Notes under the pieces: generated by a model
The model's database searches: none
The model's input: only the letters and a program-made list of their open reading frames with translations
What the model was told of the DNA's origin: nothing
NCBI GenBank assembly: GCA_022496805.1
Contig: CM040103.1
Coordinates: forward strand, 6,280,001-6,344,000
Reading direction: 5' to 3'
Length of the DNA stretch: 64,000 nucleotides
Source of the DNA: Pohlia nutans
Taxonomy: Eukaryota > Streptophyta > Bryopsida > Bryales > Mniaceae
Position numbers and translations under genes: made by a program
In this document: positions 45,446-57,431 of the stretch, in pieces
How positions within the stretch are numbered: position 1 is the stretch's first letter
Layout of the letters: each line of letters begins with the position of its first letter

Positions 45446-45557
45446 CAAGTGCGTGACACTATCAAAGGCATGATGCTGTCAAGTACGTAACACTGCCAAA
45501 GTGCGTAACATTGTCAAGGTTGTGACATTGTTAAGTACGTAACACTGTCAAGTGCAT
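45446..45557 (-). repeat. Degenerate tandem array, right arm (inverted)
   Basis: Units such as GTGCGTGACACTATCAAAG and GTACGTAACACTGTCAA repeat about six times. They are the reverse complement class of 43915-44048. Confidence 0.85.
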
Positions 45558-45758
45558 GACATTGACATGGTAGTATTCCGGGTGCGCGTTTGTAACACAA
45601 GGTTTATCTCGCGTGGAAGGTCCTGGTCAATAGTAGAAGTGACATGCCACACAAGTAGCCTCGACCGTGCGGTGTACTTTGCTATGGTCGATTTAGCCTT
45701 GTACTTCCAAATATGTCATATCAAAGAGTGACAAATGTAGTGTGAATGTGTACTAAGT

Positions 45759-46249
45759 TTAACCTTTGGAAAACTTGGGGGGGGGGGGGGGGGGGTCGTG
45801 TTGTTCTCAGCTCTTGTGTTCTTAATTAGTTCTTGTAACAAGCTCAATTCTTCATCAATGTGGTGTAATTTTGATGATCGGCACTGTTGAAATTAAAAAA
45901 GACTTATGTAGCTTTCGAATGAGAAAAGGATCAATAAAATCGCACAATTTTTGAGAAAATGCCACCGTTGAGAAGATTGATGGAACTTGTTTGGCGTATT
46001 TTGGAGTTGTGAGGAGGAAGATATGAGGGTCTAAAGTGACGCTTAGATAGCTTCCTTGCAACTCAAAAAAATCATCAGAAATTGCACACTTCATGAATTT
46101 CCGATCAAGAAGTACTAACAGATTTAACTCTCTAAAAAAGACAAGATCTTTTGGTTGTTCATCCTACAATTCAAAGCTCAAGAACTCGAATTTCCTCACT
46201 TTCTAGTTTCAGAAGCCGCATAGAGACCTTTTGGTCCTTTAGGGGTTAA
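45759..46249 (-). mobile_element. TTAA element, subfamily D, inverted, with poly-G tract
   Basis: TTAACCTTTGG at the left and GGTCCTTTAGGGGTTAA at the right. The interior is the reverse of 44752-45314. A run of about 19 G (45777-45795) occupies the place of the GGGGG that follows the terminus in the other copy. Confidence 0.78.
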
Positions 46250-46501
46250 GGGAGTTTCACTTGAAGAATCACAATGGAGAGGGGCCGTTGAAAGGGCACT
46301 CACCCTTTGGCCTTTGAGCAGATAGTAACTTACTAGTCATTGCCTGTCCCTTCGAACCAAACCTGCCATTGATTTCTGCAATCCGCCATTGGCAATGTGA
46401 TCGCCGCTTGCGGTGGAACGATAATCTGTAAGCAGTTGCTGGTTGCCGAGAGAATATTTATGCTGGTGAATTGCGTGGATGTTCGTTAATTAGCTCTCAC
46501 A

Positions 46502-49500
46502 ATGAACAAAGCAAAAGCAAAAGAGGGAGACGAGGCGCAGGCCATGCCGGAGACGATCGGTGAAGAGCAGCCAGCGGATATGGAAACGCACCAGGAGATT
46601 CTTCATTTGATAGCATGGATAGCGTTGCTGACGAAGACCCTCCCCTGTTGCAAACGCACATTCGAGGATCTTCTTGACCGCATTGTGCAGACTGGCCCTT
46701 TCTTTGCGAGCCTTGCGAAAGCGGATCAAGGTATTTTGAAATTGTATAGCCGTTAATTGCTCATGACTGGAGTTTATGACTTGGAATGTTCGAGATTATG
46801 CACAGTAATATGCCATTCCTTGTTGCAAACGCACATTTGAGGTCCTTCTTGTCCGCATCGTACAGACTAGCTGGTCGTTTCTTTGCGAGCCTTGCGAAAG
46901 CGGATCAAGGTAATTTGAGATTGTATATATCGCCGTTTGTAGCTCCATTTCAAGAATGATTCGATTATATGCATGGACTGTTCAAACTTATGCACAGTAA
47001 TGAATTTCCTTGTTGCAAACGCACATTTGAGGACCTTCTTGACCGCATCGTACAGACCGGCCCTTTCTTTGTTAGCTTCGCGAAAGGATCAAAGTAATTT
47101 GAGGTCATATCCTTGTTTGAAGCTCACAATTCGAGTTTATGCATGGAATGTTCGAGATTATGTACAGTAATGCCGTCCCTTGATGCAAGCGCATTTGAGG
47201 ACCTTCTTGACCGCATCGTACAGACCGGCCCTTTCTTTGTCAGCTTCGCGAAAGAATCAAGGTAATTTGAGGTCATGTCCTTGTTTGAAGCTCACAATTC
47301 GAGTTAATGCATGGAATGTTCGAGATTATGTACAGTAATGCCGTCCCTTGATGCAAGCGCACATTTGAGGACCTTCTTGATCGCATCGTACAGACCGGCC
47401 CTTTCTTCGCGAGCCTTGCGAAAGCGGATTGAGATTGTATCGCCGTTTGTAGCTCCATTTCAAGAATGATTCGGTTATGTGCACGGACTCGTCAAAGTTA
47501 TGCACAGTAATGCCGTTCCTTGTTGCAAACGCACATTTGAGGATCTTTTTGATCGCATTGATACAGACCGGCGCTTTCTTTGCGAGTCTTGCGGTAGCGG
47601 ATTAAGGTAATTTGAGATTGTATCGCCGTTTGAACTCCATTCGAAATCGAGTTTATGCATGAAATGTTTGAAGTTATGCATACTGGTTTCATCGTCCTTT
47701 TCAATTTCTGGATAACGCAGCTGCGAGAAATTGTATTATTGTGAAGGTATTCTTCTTAACGATGCATGTATGTTACAGATTTTCTTGTGAAAGAGGTTGG
47801 AACCGATCTTGAGGGAGTTGCAGCCAGCTTACGGTCAGTTTTAGAGCTTATCGAGTTATGCCATGAGCCGGCCATCCAGTTACACCTCCTCCTACAGCAT
47901 GAAGAGATTTTAAAACGAGCTGCGCTGGTAATGACGGAAGTTTGGATGTTTTCATGAATCACATAATTGCAAGCGAGAAGGCATTAGATTCAGTGCAGGA
48001 ATAGCCTCACATTTTTTATTTGAACAATATTATTGGGATGGCTATGCATGGATAACAGTGTTACCCATCGCTGGATGTTGAAACTTAAAGGAACTTTGAA
48101 GTCGTGATGCGTATACTATTTTTCGGTCTATATCAATGCTGATCGAACTTGCTTCTGAAACTGTTACGCTTCTGATTACGTTTGTACTAATCGAAGTTAA
48201 TATTGTCAGCTAGGTGGCAAGGTTGGATCCAAGGTTGAAGACCTGATCAACGAGTTGCTCAAGAAAGGATTGGAGCTTGAGCAGAAAGCGCTGAAAAAGG
48301 CTATTAATGCTGCATATCAGTTACAGCATGTATTGTATGCAATTGATGACAGTGATCGAGATGCTTATGACCAGATACGTCTCCTTGTACAAAAACGTCA
48401 GCCCAACATCGATTCCAATGCCTCTGCTAGTGAGGTTTGCTAGAGATTCCATGTTCCCTCTTTACTGAAAAAAATAAATTCCGGGAGAAATTGCTCCACT
48501 ATTCTTTCTGGTAGAGTCTCATGTCACTCCATTAGTCAGAACAGAGCAGCATTGTACCCATTGATGTACTAGAGAAAAAACAGAGTTTGGTTTGTTTCTT
48601 TGTGATGAAGCAGTCAGAGCACGACCTAAGCAGATGCTTTTCAAGGTTCTATTTCACGTCTTTGTCTAAAAGCTTGGATTCTGTTGAGAAGGTTTCTTAT
48701 ATCAACGGCGAGCCAGTGGAATTGCTCTCGGAAATGCTCGCGAAACGAGCTCGGAGTGGTACTACTACTGATCACAGAAATATTAAGGACAATGCTGTAC
48801 TCAGCGGCATTTGTGAGAAAATTGCCAAAGGAGATCTCGACGATTCTGACGAAGAGGACGTTCCAGGTATGGTTGTAAACCCCTGACAGCCTATTATAGA
48901 AAAAACATCCCCACTGAATATTGGCAATGTAGATGTGTCTGATTCCATGCTCTAATTTTATACGACCACTTTGAAGTTAGCATCACGACATTGTAATTGA
49001 GATCTGAGAGCCAGAGGCAAAGGTGAATGCTGCAAAAATATAGGAAGAGGGGACCTTGCAACCCACTAAATGCTTCCAAGACGACTTCACGACTCTTCAA
49101 ATAATAGTCTGTAGATGCTGGCAAGCATCCTCTTTTCTTTGTTAGGTTTGTACAAGCAGTCCCTGTGACCGTAAGCTTTTGCATTCTAGGGCAGTCTATG
49201 GCATGACATTTATTAGTTATTTCTTGCGCTTACCATATGCTTTTCCAGAGGCAAAGGTCACAGATCCACGAAAAGTGAGAAACTCTATAGCTGGAGTCTG
49301 GACTCGTCCCCTGCCCTTGTCTATCGATTCTGCAATCACCAGCCCACGTGTGTTGTGGGAGGTTGATACACCAACGGAATTCAGCACTGACGACGAATCC
49401 CTTGAAAACTTCAGTACGTTGTTGTAGCATTAGCTCATGCTTCCATATATATATTTATGTGCGTTATTTTTTGTATTCTCCTTTTACAGCTACCTATGAG

Positions 49501-52500
49501 GAGATTTTTTGCAACTGGAACTTGGGACTAATTTTCAGTAACTGCAGAGCATTACAATAGTGTAGGATGTAATTATAAGGCTTTCTGGGCACTACTTCTT
49601 GAGTAATCTATGAACATCGAAACCTTGTGTCTTTGCATGTGTACTTTCTGTTTTTAGTTTTCAATTGTAATGTATTGTTATATCATGAACTTAGAATACT
49701 TAAATCATTTACATGCCCTGACACTTGATTCTTTTAACATTTTGCCAGGATTAGATGTTGGGAGGAGTTTTACAGAAAGTGCCACAAAGGGTTCTAAGGA
49801 AAAGGTTGTTGACGAGCTGTACTCTGATACAGGCTCTTCGAAAGCTCAAGATCCGCCTCCACCTAAAATACAAGACGTCACAGGAGACAATTTGGAAGCA
49901 CTCCCTTACAGTAGAGCGCCTAGGCGAATTTCGTTCCTGCCAGGACAAGAAGGGGGCGAGAGGAGAGAATCGTACCTAGAAGGCACGATATATAACCAAC
50001 CTGCTTTTTAATTTCCATCATCTGAAAATCTTAAGTAAAGAAAGGTTATGTAATGGCTAAAGAACTGTTGAGATATAATTCCATCACTGAATCATTTTCT
50101 TAGATGCATTTCAGAACTGAGAAATTACTGATTCTCTTGTTCAAATTTAGAAAGATAGTACGTCTTCTACATTTTTTTGTATATAAACCCATCAGATAAT
50201 CATGTGAACAGATAGAACTGACGATGTTTCCTTATGATTAAGCTTCTTTTGTCATGTGTCTGCATGAAGTTTCTTACTGCATGTAGTGTTCCTGGAACAG
50301 GTGTCCAATCGCCTGCACACAAGTGCAGGCGGCAGAGTCGTCGGTCGTACCTTTCAGCTGGAGAAGATGCTCCATGGGAGTATTTGTGTCCGATATCAAG
50401 GGAACTGATGGTCGACCCTGTAACATTATCCACCGGACAAACTTACGACCGTGCTTTAATCAGCAAATGGATAAACGATGGTCATTATACATGCCCGGTG
50501 ACTGGTAAGTTCCTTGTCACTAATCCAAATACATAGCGCATTTAATACTGGAATGCAAGTGATTGCATGCTGCTTATAATTCAAGGAATTTTATGACTGT
50601 TGAATTCATTTGCTTCACTGTTGCTTCTCTTGGTTCACCATCCATGCCCAAGTAACTCTCTTCACTAAGTGATTGAGTCGTTTGAGCACCCTGCCTCAAT
50701 TGAGCACCCTGCCACATTTGAGCACCATGTTGCAGGGCTCCAAATCTCAAACACTGACCTGCTTCCTAACTATGCCCTGCGCCATGCAATTGGCCGATGG
50801 GCCGATGGTCATAACATCAAACTGCCGGATCCTGTATCAATTCCAATTCTAGCACAAAAGAAAGTGACACCCATACAAAGACTCTTGGAGTGGGATCAAT
50901 GTCTGCCAAACTCTACATCTCCTGTTGCAATGGCTGTTGGTAGGCTATACCGCGGCAATAGTCAAGAACAGGTAAGGACAGTTTGAGGTCACAACAAGTG
51001 CTTCAAGTGCAATGTGGTCAATTTTCGTTGCATTCATCAACTATGTCCTCAGATGTCAATGTATGCTTATGCATTCAAGCACAGAATGCGAACCAAATCA
51101 CTGAGGAAAACTGAGGCCAAAACCACTTGGCCATCTTTGACATAAAATTGTGGCCAAACCACTTGAAAATTGTTGTTTTTTGATTCGCATTTTATACCAT
51201 GGATGTAGAATAATATGGAGTGGGTAATATGGAACTCTTGTGACAAACACTCATGTACAGTGTTGTCATGATGCCTAGGAATCTGCACTGAAGGAGCTCT
51301 GTGAACTTGCAAAAGATGGTGGAGAAGATGGTCGTTGTAATGTGGCTGAGGTGGGGGCCATACCTGCTTTGATTTACCAGATGCAGAATGGGACTTTACT
51401 TTCAAGGGAGCTAGCCGCAAAGTGCCTGCGTTTTCTGTGCCGAAGCACAAATGTTATGATCACTCAGGCTGCTTCCAGTGCCATTCCGTTTCTTGTCACA
51501 TTGCTACATCAGGTAAAAAACCATTACAATAGTTGTTATGTACAGCGCAAATGCGAAAGCTCTCTAAATTTTTGAACTGAAGTCCTGCGTCTATGTCAGA
51601 TTTAATGCTGTTGAAACATACTTAGAATTGCAAGATCTATGTCATTACCGGTAGTCAGATGCAATCAGCAAACTTGCAATTCAAGAGGAACAATAGTTGC
51701 ATTATTCACTCTGAACCCAGACACAAGCGCGCGCACATGCAGAGATATTTACTGTATGTGTGCATGTTGAATGTGCTCACTCCTTACACTCAGTCATGGT
51801 CTTCAAATCCCTCAAATCGAGAAATTTTGCTTAGTGATTTAGTTGATTGCCAATTGATACGATTTTGTTGGAGGAGAGTGCAGGGCACACCAGAAGCAAG
51901 CGAAGCAGCTGCAGGGGCATTGGTCAATTTGTCCGCTAAAAATGAAGTTAATAAACTATGCATAGCAGCAGCTGGAGCCATTCCATGGCTGATCCGAATG
52001 CTTGATGGGAAATCAATGTTCTCGTCATTCACCACCCAGGAAATAGCCGCCGCAGCATTGTGTAATTTGGCTGTCAACGAACAAAATCGTGTTGAAATAT
52101 GTAAAGAAGGAGCAATTCCAAAGCTTATCCAGGTGATGCCATATGCGTGCTCTATATTGCGTGAACTTGCGTAGCTCGGGAAAGAGAGGGTCAAAACTGT
52201 ATGCTGTAATTTAATTCAGTACTGTCGTGAACGTTTCACTAACCGTGGTGAAGCATATGTAATGACTGCATGAATAAGGTTTTCACATCACGTAATTTTT
52301 CAATCTCATACGCAGGTAGTGAGTGACTGCGTAACGCCAGAGGCTGGGGAGTACGCTTGTCACGCTTTGGGGAGTCTGTCTTCCGAAAGCTTCGAAAATT
52401 CTAGGCTCATGATCGAGGTACTATATTGATGTTTCCACGGATCTTCTATTAATATTCGTCTTCAATTAGAGATCTCTGTTTCCACCATAAAATAACATCT

Positions 52501-52907
52501 TACATATACGATTTGCTGTATTCGATCGGAAACCGTTACAAGAGTGGCAAATGATTGTCAAGCAGGCAGGAGCGGCAGACGTGTTGGTCGCAATGGCAGG
52601 CCCGGGAACTCCATGGACACAAGAAGCTGCGGCCCGCGCAATTAGAAACATTTCCTTCCACAAATCGCTCAGAGAAGCGTTAGTGGAAGCTGGAGCCATT
52701 CAGCAACTCAATGCCCTATTGGAATACAGTACACCACGGGCGGCAGATGCAGCTGCTGCAGCCCTGTGGAACTTGACACCAGGTGGACCCAAGCACCCGT
52801 GGACCCAAGCGAATAATAGTGCAGATGATGAACAAAAGGGAAATGTCCAGGAACTAGAAAAAGCAAAACAGGCAGAAAAAGATAAAGCGCAACAGGCAGA
52901 CGCCTAA
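46502..52907 (+). CDS. U-box/ARM-repeat E3 ubiquitin ligase (plant PUB family)
   Basis: Twelve exons: 46502-46730, 47779-47927, 48210-48434, 48614-48866, 49249-49413, 49749-about 49900/49965, about 50287/50301-50504, 50736-50971, 51279-51512, 51884-52132, 52316-52417 and 52545-52907. The N-terminal part (exons 1-3) is helical and resembles the U-box N-terminal domain (LEGVAASLRSVLELIELCHE, KALKKAINAAYQLQHVLYAI). The U-box is APWEYLCPISRELMVDPVTL, then STGQTYDRALISKWINDGHY, with the usual proline, valine and tryptophan positions. Five or more ARM repeats follow (GAIPALIYQMQNG, EAAAGALVNLSAKNEVNK, GAIPWLIRMLDG, EIAAAALCNLAVNEQNR, AAARAIRNISFHKSL) and a charged Q/K/E tail. The family passes ubiquitin from E2 to ARM-bound targets, often in stress or hormone signalling. 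The exon 6/7 junction and the exon 4 start have two plausible choices each. Confidence 0.88.
46802..47640 (+). repeat. Five tandem copies of PUB exon 1's 3' end inside intron 1
   Basis: The segment from TTGCAAACGCACATT through CTTGACCGCAT...CAGACCGGCCC to the donor GATCAAG|GTAATTTGAG recurs with its TGTTGCAAACGC-like core at 46826, 47016, 47186, 47353 and 47526 (exon original at 46651), a period of 167-190 bp. Most copies are preceded by an acceptor-like TATGCACAG|TAATG or TATGTACAG and followed by a donor-like sequence. Later copies carry small indels. Confidence 0.9.
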
Positions 52908-53295
52908 ATGAAACAACAAGCAGACGAAATGATTCCAATGAAGCACCAGCTACCAGAAGTTTACACAAAGAGTGTCATCCAATCCAGTAAGCCAACAGCG
53001 GAAAACCAGCATTCTACTAATCCAGAGAAGCATACAAAGTTTCAAACAACGAAACTTGACACTCCTTTCAGAACCTCGTTCCTAAACACCAACCAATGCC
53101 TTTCCTGAAAATAAGAACCAATAGTAATCACAATGGCATGCCATGATTTCTGATTTCATACAAGAATTGGATCTACAGATGCTTGGAGAAAGAATTGAAC
53201 ATATTCTCTTCATGTACATGTGCTCAATCGTATACTTGAGCATCAACTACAGAAGGAGCTTCCTGCCAAATTCAACACTACAGACCTATCGTCTG
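52908..53295. other. Convergent 3' ends of PUB and DprA-like genes
   Basis: 388 bp between the two stop codons must contain both 3' UTRs. Nothing else recognised. Confidence 0.5.
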
Positions 53296-55694
53296 TCAAT
53301 CCAGGTAGAAAAGGGTAACAATTTTACGCATATTTTTAGCCTCGCTGCAAGTCTCCATTAGCAAGTTACTATCGTGAAAGGCAAAACAGATAACTTGTTG
53401 CACATGGGATAAAATGTCCATGTTGCACAATCTGCAATTCATTGAAGCAAGAAATGTTAGGACCACAAGCATTATGCCACAGTAAATTATTAGTTTCACA
53501 GGGAAGAAACCCTAGCAATTTATAGAAGGAAAGTAGTACGAATCTGTTACCTGCTAGCTTCAATCAAGGGCAAGTGGTCATTGTGAGGCCTCTCCACAAC
53601 ATTTTTTACCTGGAATTGCAAGATCCATGTCAGAGCCATCCACACAATTGAGAAATATCTATCTCACTTAGAAATTTACAATTCAAACCCCATTCCCAAG
53701 CCCTTCGGTATCGATAAAAACCAAAGCTCAATAAAGACAACCCCTTTTCCATAAACATAATTATTAGAGCCTAAGTGGGATGACTTGGCGGTCATATCAC
53801 AAACCCTACTAACATGGGTTTATGCTTTATGAGGGTTTTTTAAAGCCAGGATCAGGGGTCTTCAAAGCATCAAGCCTGTAGTAGTTTGTGGGTTTCCCTC
53901 TATTGTACAAACTAGTCATAGAGAAATTGTCATGACAGCAGAATAATAATAATGTAACATACCTTTGCTAGCAATTCTTGGCTTTCAGGTGGTTGCATCT
54001 TCAGGCTCTGAGGCAAAATGACCGTCAAGAGGTCCGGCCTCTCAGCTCTCAATGCTCCCCTTATAACTGCCGCGTTTGTTCCCGCTGCTCCTGAAGTGTA
54101 AATGTGATTTTTCTGAAAGTAAAGAGTAAAGTTAAATGTGCCCTGGCAAATGAGGTTCCCAAGATGAGGGGTGTAGAAAGGCAATCAACTCAGGAAATAC
54201 CCCAAACCAACTCCATACCTAAAATGTACCACTCTCCAACATTCAAGACCTATGACTAGAGTTCGTTTTAGGTCTCAAATTAACATACAACGAATACTCA
54301 CCGTGATAACCATTGCATAGCTAAGAATTTCAATAAGTTGCTGGTGCATGAACCCCATGTTACGAGTGCCAAAAAACCCTATAGCCCTTGGTCCGTTCTG
54401 TTGAATAGCTAGAAGTTCCTGCAAAAAGGATTTCGTCAGCCTGTGAGTATCCTTATCAATTTAGGTTTTCGTAGCAGACTCAAACATTCATACCACATGC
54501 AAGAATAGGAGTCACGAACAGTAACAACAAATTCCAATCATGTACTATGAGAAGAAACTACTCAATTCACATTGTCTATCCAACAGATCTTAGACCTAAA
54601 AGAGATTCATAGCCTTTGAATTTGAAGAGATAAGAGGGGAGCGTTTTACACCTGCAAGTAATCTAAACAAAGCCTAAAGTGTCCTTAACCCATAAAGGAT
54701 TTAGGGTATAGTAGATACGTTGCCGTATATTTAACATTTGTTGTCAGTAGAAAGTTCCAAATTGAGATCCCAATAGCTTTAAGAGCATGTAGACATGAAT
54801 TTTAACTTCACTTTTGATATGAAACTCACAGGAGGTGTAGAACCATCCCAAATACAATAAAATACGGCCGTATAATACTGGCCGGAATGGGCAATCTGCA
54901 TCTTTAAGGGTTAAAAGCAGTTTTTAGTTTAGGTTTTCGTAGCAGACTCAGACATTCATACCACATGCAAGAATGGGAATCACGAACTGCAAACGGACGT
55001 ACTGTGAGAAGAAAGTACTCAATTCACATTGTCTATCCAACAGATCTTAGACCTAAAAGAGGTTCATAGCGTTTGAATTTGAAGAGATAAGAGGCGAGCG
55101 TTCTACACCTGCAAAGTAATCTAAATCTGGAGTCGACTTATACGAAGCCTAACACGAAGCGTGAGTATGCTTAACGCAGTTTTCCAGTTAGGTTTTCGTA
55201 GCAGACTCCGACATTCATACCACAATCACGAAAGCACAGGAAATTCCAGTGATGTACTATGAAAAGGAACTACTCAATTCACATTGTCTTAGACCTAAAA
55301 GATACGTAGCGTTTGAATTTGAAGAGATAAGAAAGAGGCGAGAGTTCTACTACACCTGCAAGTAATCTAAATCTGGAGTCGACTTATACTCTGTTTGTAC
55401 AGTCTGCGTGCCTTGAGTGACAGCCTCGGCTTGCGTGGGAAGCTCATCGCCGTAAGCATACGCTCGCCACGATTCGTCCGGTCTTCTCCTGTCATCGAAC
55501 GCCTCGTTCCCGTGCGCCCGACACTCCACATACCCCTATTGAATTCATACAACAGCTGAAACAATTCATTAGATCATGACAACGCAACTAAAACCCCGAC
55601 CGACACCGGAGTTTCGTTCAAATCTGGGAGCTACCTCCAAGGAACTGGAATTTGAATTGTCCATACCCGTGGCTGCTGCGGTTGCCGCGACCAT
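53296..55694 (-). CDS. Conserved Rossmann/SLOG-type protein (plant 'DNA recombination-mediator protein A'-like)
   Basis: Six minus-strand exons, 233 residues: 55635-55694, 55356-55535, 54302-54418, 53963-54112, 53551-53609 and 53296-53431. Signature blocks are GYVECRAHGNEAFDD, YKSTPDLDYLQELLAIQQNG, AIGFFGTRNMGFMHQQLIE (nucleotide-binding type loop, residues about 93-110), YTSGAAGTNAAVIRGALRAE (124 on), LLTVILPQSLKMQPPESQEL, and the terminus RKIVTLFYLD. I know this family as highly conserved in plants and cyanobacteria; automatic pipelines label it DprA/Smf-like, and its real role is unsettled. The start is uncertain: I take the ATG at 55694, giving MVAATAAATGMDNSNSSSLE before the conserved block; upstream frames lack an in-frame ATG. 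Intron 2 carries repeats and a TTAA element. Confidence 0.85.
54460..55372. repeat. Three-fold intronic duplication including the end of exon 2
   Basis: TTTAGGTTTTCGTAGCAGACTC ... CAATTCACATTGTCTATCC ... AATTTGAAGAGATAAGA occurs at 54460-54667, 54928-55141 and 55188-55372. The third copy runs into real exon 2. The second includes a decayed copy of the exon end (AATCTAAATCTGGAGTCGAC with an extra A near the donor), and the first keeps only the donor region. Confidence 0.88.
54685..54914. mobile_element. TTAA element in intron 2 of the DprA-like gene
   Basis: TTAACCCATAAAGGATTTAG at the left and ATCTTTAAGGGTTAA at the right. 230 bp, inserted between the first and second intronic duplicates. 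Confidence 0.7.
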
Positions 55695-56124
55695 TTGGCC
55701 ACGAGGAAGCGGGACACGGACGTCGAGCAGCAGGGGGCGCAATGCGACTGCGCAGCGGGAGGAGCAGCGACGACGAGGGGGGGCCTGCAGAGCCCCAGCG
55801 AAGGCATGGTAGCTTTGCTTTCGGGGAGCTCCGAGAAGAAGAATGCTTGCGAGGGGGAGGAGGAGGAGGAGGAGCGGAGTTGGCTTCCTCGGAATCAGTC
55901 CCCAAGGAAAAGTAAGCTGGGATTGCCCCTGCAAAAATGAGTGCAACGATGAAGACGGAGGGGCCTGAAAACACTGTTCAGATAGAAATGAGGCGATTTA
56001 CTAAAGGATTCCCTTCAAGGCTTGAACCCTCTCAGCTTCTCACTAATCGGATTCACTAATCACCGGGTTACGATTGGACTCACTAATCATCGTGTTACTA
56101 CCGCTAATCATGCGGACTCGTGTG
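55695..56124. other. 5' flank of the DprA-like gene
   Basis: GC-rich with GGA/GGC low-complexity runs that open long overlapping frames on both strands; none is conserved. It presumably holds the promoter and 5' UTR. CACTAATC repeats occur at 56041-56098. Confidence 0.4.
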
Positions 56125-56362
56125 TTAACCCTTAAACGAAAATGCAAGCCTCACGGGCTTGTTATATTTGGGAGAATCTTGTTCATAACTTCTGCTCCAT
56201 TGCATCAAATGGGGTTTTTAAAATGCCAATCCAAGTACCTTAGAGAGATCTATACTTCTTTAGAATAGAGGCAAAGTAAATTAAAAACAAGATCATGTTT
56301 AAAATGAAATTTAAAAGTGGTTTTGGGTGGTATGAGGAAAGCATATGTTGTTTAAGGGTTAA
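56125..56362. mobile_element. TTAA element, 238 bp
   Basis: TTAACCCTTAAACGAAAATGC at the left and TGTTTAAGGGTTAA at the right. It shares the left subterminal GCAAGCC.CACGGGCTTG with 41991-42400. Confidence 0.7.
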
Positions 56363-57431
56363 GTCATAAGAATGAGGAGAGATATAACCTAGATTTACTT
56401 TCATACTATTCAGACATGTAACTTCTTGAAAATGAAGCGTTTTTGTAATCTTCTTTTGAGACAAAGACAATAAAAATGGCAATTTAATCCCTAAAAATTG
56501 GACCTATAACCATAGAATCATGTTTTTTCTGTCACACTCAATTTTTCTACTAAAAATATAAAAAAATTATATTTATATTTTTAGTAGATGAAGTCACATG
56601 TCTACTACAAATCATGAATTTTTCATAAATTTTAGTGAAAATTTGAAATTACTATGGTTTTTTGAAGTGATTTTAAAGAAAATCTATATCAATTACAAAA
56701 TGTACTAGAAAACTTGGATATTTTTACCTAAGGTGTAAATTACAATGAAGTTTAGTTGATGAAAATCATCAGTGTATCTAAATTTAGAAATTTTGCTACA
56801 CATTGGTGATCTATATTGAACTTGTAAGTACAATGAAACATTCAATTTTCAAAAAAATTCAAAAATTCAAAGTGCAGTAGAAACTAGACTTGGCAAGCTT
56901 CATTTTGTTAGTTAAGCTCAAATGCAATGGAACTCATTTTCATAGCTTAAATTTAGTTTAGGTAGAATAAGCAAAAAAATTCAAAATACACTACACAGTG
57001 AACCGTTTTTACGACTCTTTTGTAGTTGGGACCCCATGTAAAATCTAAAAATAGCTTGAATGATTTGAATTTAACTTGAAGAGGTGGCATCACCAAAAAA
57101 AAGTCCTTCGCAAAAAGAATTAAATGGAAATCATCCACGCACCAGTTAGTCGACTTCATTCACAAGTCATTTTTTGGTCTCTTCAGCAATTAGGGCATTT
57201 AGGAGTTAAGGCAAACATTCCCATTATCATCCATTTAAGAATTCTATCTTCATGTACCAAATATGTACATTTGTGTTTTAGAATGTAAGTTATTAGTACA
57301 TGAGGTCAGAATTGCATGTTGTTGGGTGGTAATGGGCTAATAGGTATATCTACGAAAATAAAATGAATATACATGGTATATCAAGAGAAAATAACTTACC
57401 GGTTTCAAACGGTGTACAATTGCAACAACTT
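56363..57431. other. AT-rich spacer with a solo TTAA-element right end
   Basis: GGGCATTTAGGAGTTAA at 57193-57209 looks like a right terminus similar to the one at 37365, but I cannot pair it with a left end. No gene. Confidence 0.4.

Larger units (their letters stand above)
43713..45740. mobile_element. Long-TIR foldback-like element with inverted tandem arrays
   Basis: The left 43713-44145 and right 45350-45740 regions are imperfect inverted repeats of about 400 bp (AAGGCTAAAT...CCATAGCAAA; CTTCCAAGCGAGATAAACTC; TGAGTAGAGTTATCC...). Each arm contains an array of roughly 17-20-bp GTGTCACG-type units (43915-44048; inverted 45446-45557). The interior contains a U2 snRNA-like sequence and a nested TTAA element (44752-45314). 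Ends and superfamily are uncertain. Confidence 0.6.

Noticed and set aside
43915..45557. Regularly spaced short repeats resembling a CRISPR array
   Set aside because: Units are contiguous and degenerate without unique spacers, occur in mirror orientation in TE arms, and the DNA is a plant nuclear sequence.
55569..55974. Two long minus-strand frames that could give the DprA-like protein a leucine-rich transit or signal peptide
   Set aside because: The frame in phase with exon 2 has no upstream ATG, and the frame with an ATG (55974) is out of phase at the splice; both come from GC-rich low-complexity sequence. cDNA could change this.
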